A stretch of DNA of 5,374 nt from Bdellovibrionales bacterium (GTDB taxonomy: Bacteria > Bdellovibrionota > Bdellovibrionia > Bdellovibrionales > UBA1609). The position numbers and the translations under genes were made by a program. The notes under the pieces were generated by a model. It saw only the letters and a list, made by a program, of their open reading frames with translations. It was not told the DNA's origin and searched no databases. Below, piece after piece: positions 4,902 through 5,374 of the stretch. Each line of letters starts with the position of its first letter. Position 1 is the first letter of the stretch. The stretch covers positions 1 through 5,374 of the forward strand of contig JAPOOY010000262.1 in the NCBI GenBank assembly GCA_026713205.1, in the 5' to 3' direction.

Positions 4902-5023
4902 CTCATATTTTTTTAGCCTCCGCGAGCTTGAAGTAAAGGGGCTTCGCTCGCCTTCGGCGACGGCCTGCGGCCGCCCTTGACTTGCAAGCTCGCTCCGGCT
5001 GTTAAGTAACCAAAAAATATGAG
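4902..5023. repeat. Foldback (MITE-like) element with AT-rich ends and GC-rich branched core
   Basis: CTCATATTTTTT (4902-4913) is perfectly inverted at 5012-5023. Nested inside are AGCC/GGCT (4915-4918, 4997-5000), GCGAGCTTG/CAAGCTCGC (4922-4930, 4985-4993), AAGT/ACTT (4931-4934, 4980-4983) and AAGGG/CCCTT (4936-4940, 4974-4978). The core holds two tight hairpins, TCGCC-TTC-GGCGA (4948-4960) and CGGCC-TGC-GGCCG (4961-4973). The core is far more GC-rich than its surroundings, which points to an inserted sequence. No T-run follows the stem on either strand, so it is not a plain terminator. It has no coding capacity and probably occurs elsewhere in the genome. Confidence 0.7.
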
Positions 5024-5130
5024 TGCTTTTTCTAAAGCTGTCTTAAGAGATAGAAAATAGGAGTAGGCCTTCCTTAGCCAAAAAAGGTAACAAGTTCACA
5101 ATCTCAGTGTTGTAAAAATAAAAAACATCA

Positions 5131-5250
5131 TTAAATTTTTATAGACCCAAAAAGCCAATACCTCAAAAAACCAAAGACCACATTCTTCACCTTAGCCCCC
5201 TCATTCTCTCCTAAAAACTTCATAGCCTCGTAATGTGCAACCTGAAACAT
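5131..5250 (-). pseudogene. Remnant of an unidentified gene next to the insertion sequence
   Basis: A 39-codon open frame on the minus strand ends at TAA 5131-5133. The part after ATG 5221-5223, beginning MKFLGENEGAKVKNVVFGF, has coding-like codons (many starting with G) and an aromatic, hydrophobic end. No Shine-Dalgarno precedes either ATG, and the upstream portion runs straight into the terminal repeats of the insertion sequence. The simplest reading is the 3' end of a gene cut off by that insertion. I do not recognise the protein, and a chance frame remains possible. Confidence 0.4.
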
Positions 5251-5283
5251 AGGTTACACTTTTTACCGGAGACATAGGTTACA
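5241..5283. repeat. Terminal tandem motif of the insertion sequence (ACATAGGTTACA twice)
   Basis: CCTGAAACATAGGTTACA (5241-5258) recurs as CCGGAGACATAGGTTACA (5266-5283), 16 of 18 bases identical, with a period of 25. Such duplicated motifs at insertion-sequence ends serve as transposase binding sites. The second copy contains the transposase stop codon. Confidence 0.65.
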
Positions 5284-5374
5284 GTTTCTCCTTTGTTTGA
5301 AAGCAATCTCTCTTCTTTGGAGGATATTCCAAAGGAGTAAATTGATAGCTTTCATAATCAAAATACCCTAAATC
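5279..5374 (-). CDS. Transposase C-terminus (partial)
   Basis: A minus-strand frame enters from the right edge and ends at TAA 5279-5281. The visible 31 residues begin DLGYFDYESYQFTPLEYPP and end in a lysine-rich tail. This resembles the region beyond the catalytic domain of integrase-core (DDE) transposases, and the repeats at its stop codon support an insertion sequence. The catalytic DDE residues lie outside the window, so whether the gene is intact is unknown. Confidence 0.5.
   Translation of the reverse strand, partial: DLGYFDYESYQFTPLEYPPKKRDCFQTKEKL

Larger units (their letters stand above)
3164..5374. mobile_element. Left end of an integrative element (genomic island, prophage or ICE) at tRNA-Ala
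   Basis: The order intact tRNA, short non-coding spacer with direct repeats, int reading towards the tRNA, then an overlapping xis-like gene, is the standard end of a tRNA-integrated element. It continues past the right edge, so its cargo and type are unknown. The visible part also carries a foldback repeat, a gene remnant and the end of an insertion sequence, all signs of accessory DNA. Confidence 0.75.
5234..5374 (-). mobile_element. 3' end of an insertion sequence (partial)
   Basis: The right edge cuts into a transposase-like reading frame. Its stop lies within a pair of closely spaced repeats just before the probable end of the element, near GTGCAACC at 5236-5243. The layout, with the transposase frame running almost to tandem transposase-binding motifs, is typical of DDE insertion sequences such as IS481-like families. 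The family and exact terminus cannot be fixed from 140 bases. Confidence 0.5.

Noticed and set aside
5241..5283. CRISPR-like repeats
   Set aside because: Only two copies with a 25-base period and a short spacer, at the end of a transposase gene; insertion-sequence terminal repeats explain them.
4900..5374. Right attachment site of the element inside the window
   Set aside because: No second copy of the tRNA-Ala 3' end (CAGCTCCACCA or the T arm) is present, so attR must lie beyond the right edge.

Overview
The window is about 5.4 kb of moderately AT-rich bacterial DNA. It splits into a chromosomal part (1 to about 3163) and the start of an integrated mobile element (about 3164 to the right edge). 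The host looks like a Gram-negative bacterium. Good Shine-Dalgarno sequences precede several genes, and rpmF, acpP and rpiB sit together, as they do (with fatty-acid genes between them) in Bdellovibrionota and other former Deltaproteobacteria. I cannot fix the taxon from the sequence, so this is tentative.

Chromosomal part. At the left edge a + strand gene ends at 84, tail to tail with a minus-strand run rpmF - acpP - rpiB (1068 to 89). This run encodes ribosomal protein L32, acyl carrier protein and ribose-5-phosphate isomerase B. rpmF is only 57 codons long and is easily missed. A non-coding stretch of about 365 bases follows. It ends in a compact RNA-like structure: an outer 9-bp stem enclosing two hairpins with GGA in their loops, then a T-run. 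Next come a stand-alone rpsN (S14, one-cysteine zinc-independent type) with a good promoter that leaves almost no leader, a flavodoxin-fold NAD(P)H:FMN reductase, a 300-base gap with a hairpin and promoter-like elements, a small helical protein of unknown function, and an intact tRNA-Ala(GGC).

Mobile part. About 100 bases beyond the tRNA 3' end lies a complete tyrosine recombinase (389 aa) on the minus strand, with its C-terminus towards the tRNA. A small MerR/Xis-type DNA-binding protein gene lies upstream and overlaps it by 10 bases. Two perfect tandem 12-bp repeats sit between the tRNA and int, where arm-type integrase sites are expected. This is the usual tRNA - attL - int - xis end of a genomic island, prophage or ICE; the other end is outside the window. 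Upstream of xis is a 122-bp foldback element with AT-rich ends and a GC-rich branched core. A short gene remnant follows. The right edge cuts into the 3' end of an insertion sequence: a transposase C-terminus whose stop codon lies inside one of two 25-bp-spaced terminal repeats.

The int/xis pair probably controls integration and excision at tRNA-Ala. The candidate structures most worth testing are the rpsN-upstream RNA and the foldback element.
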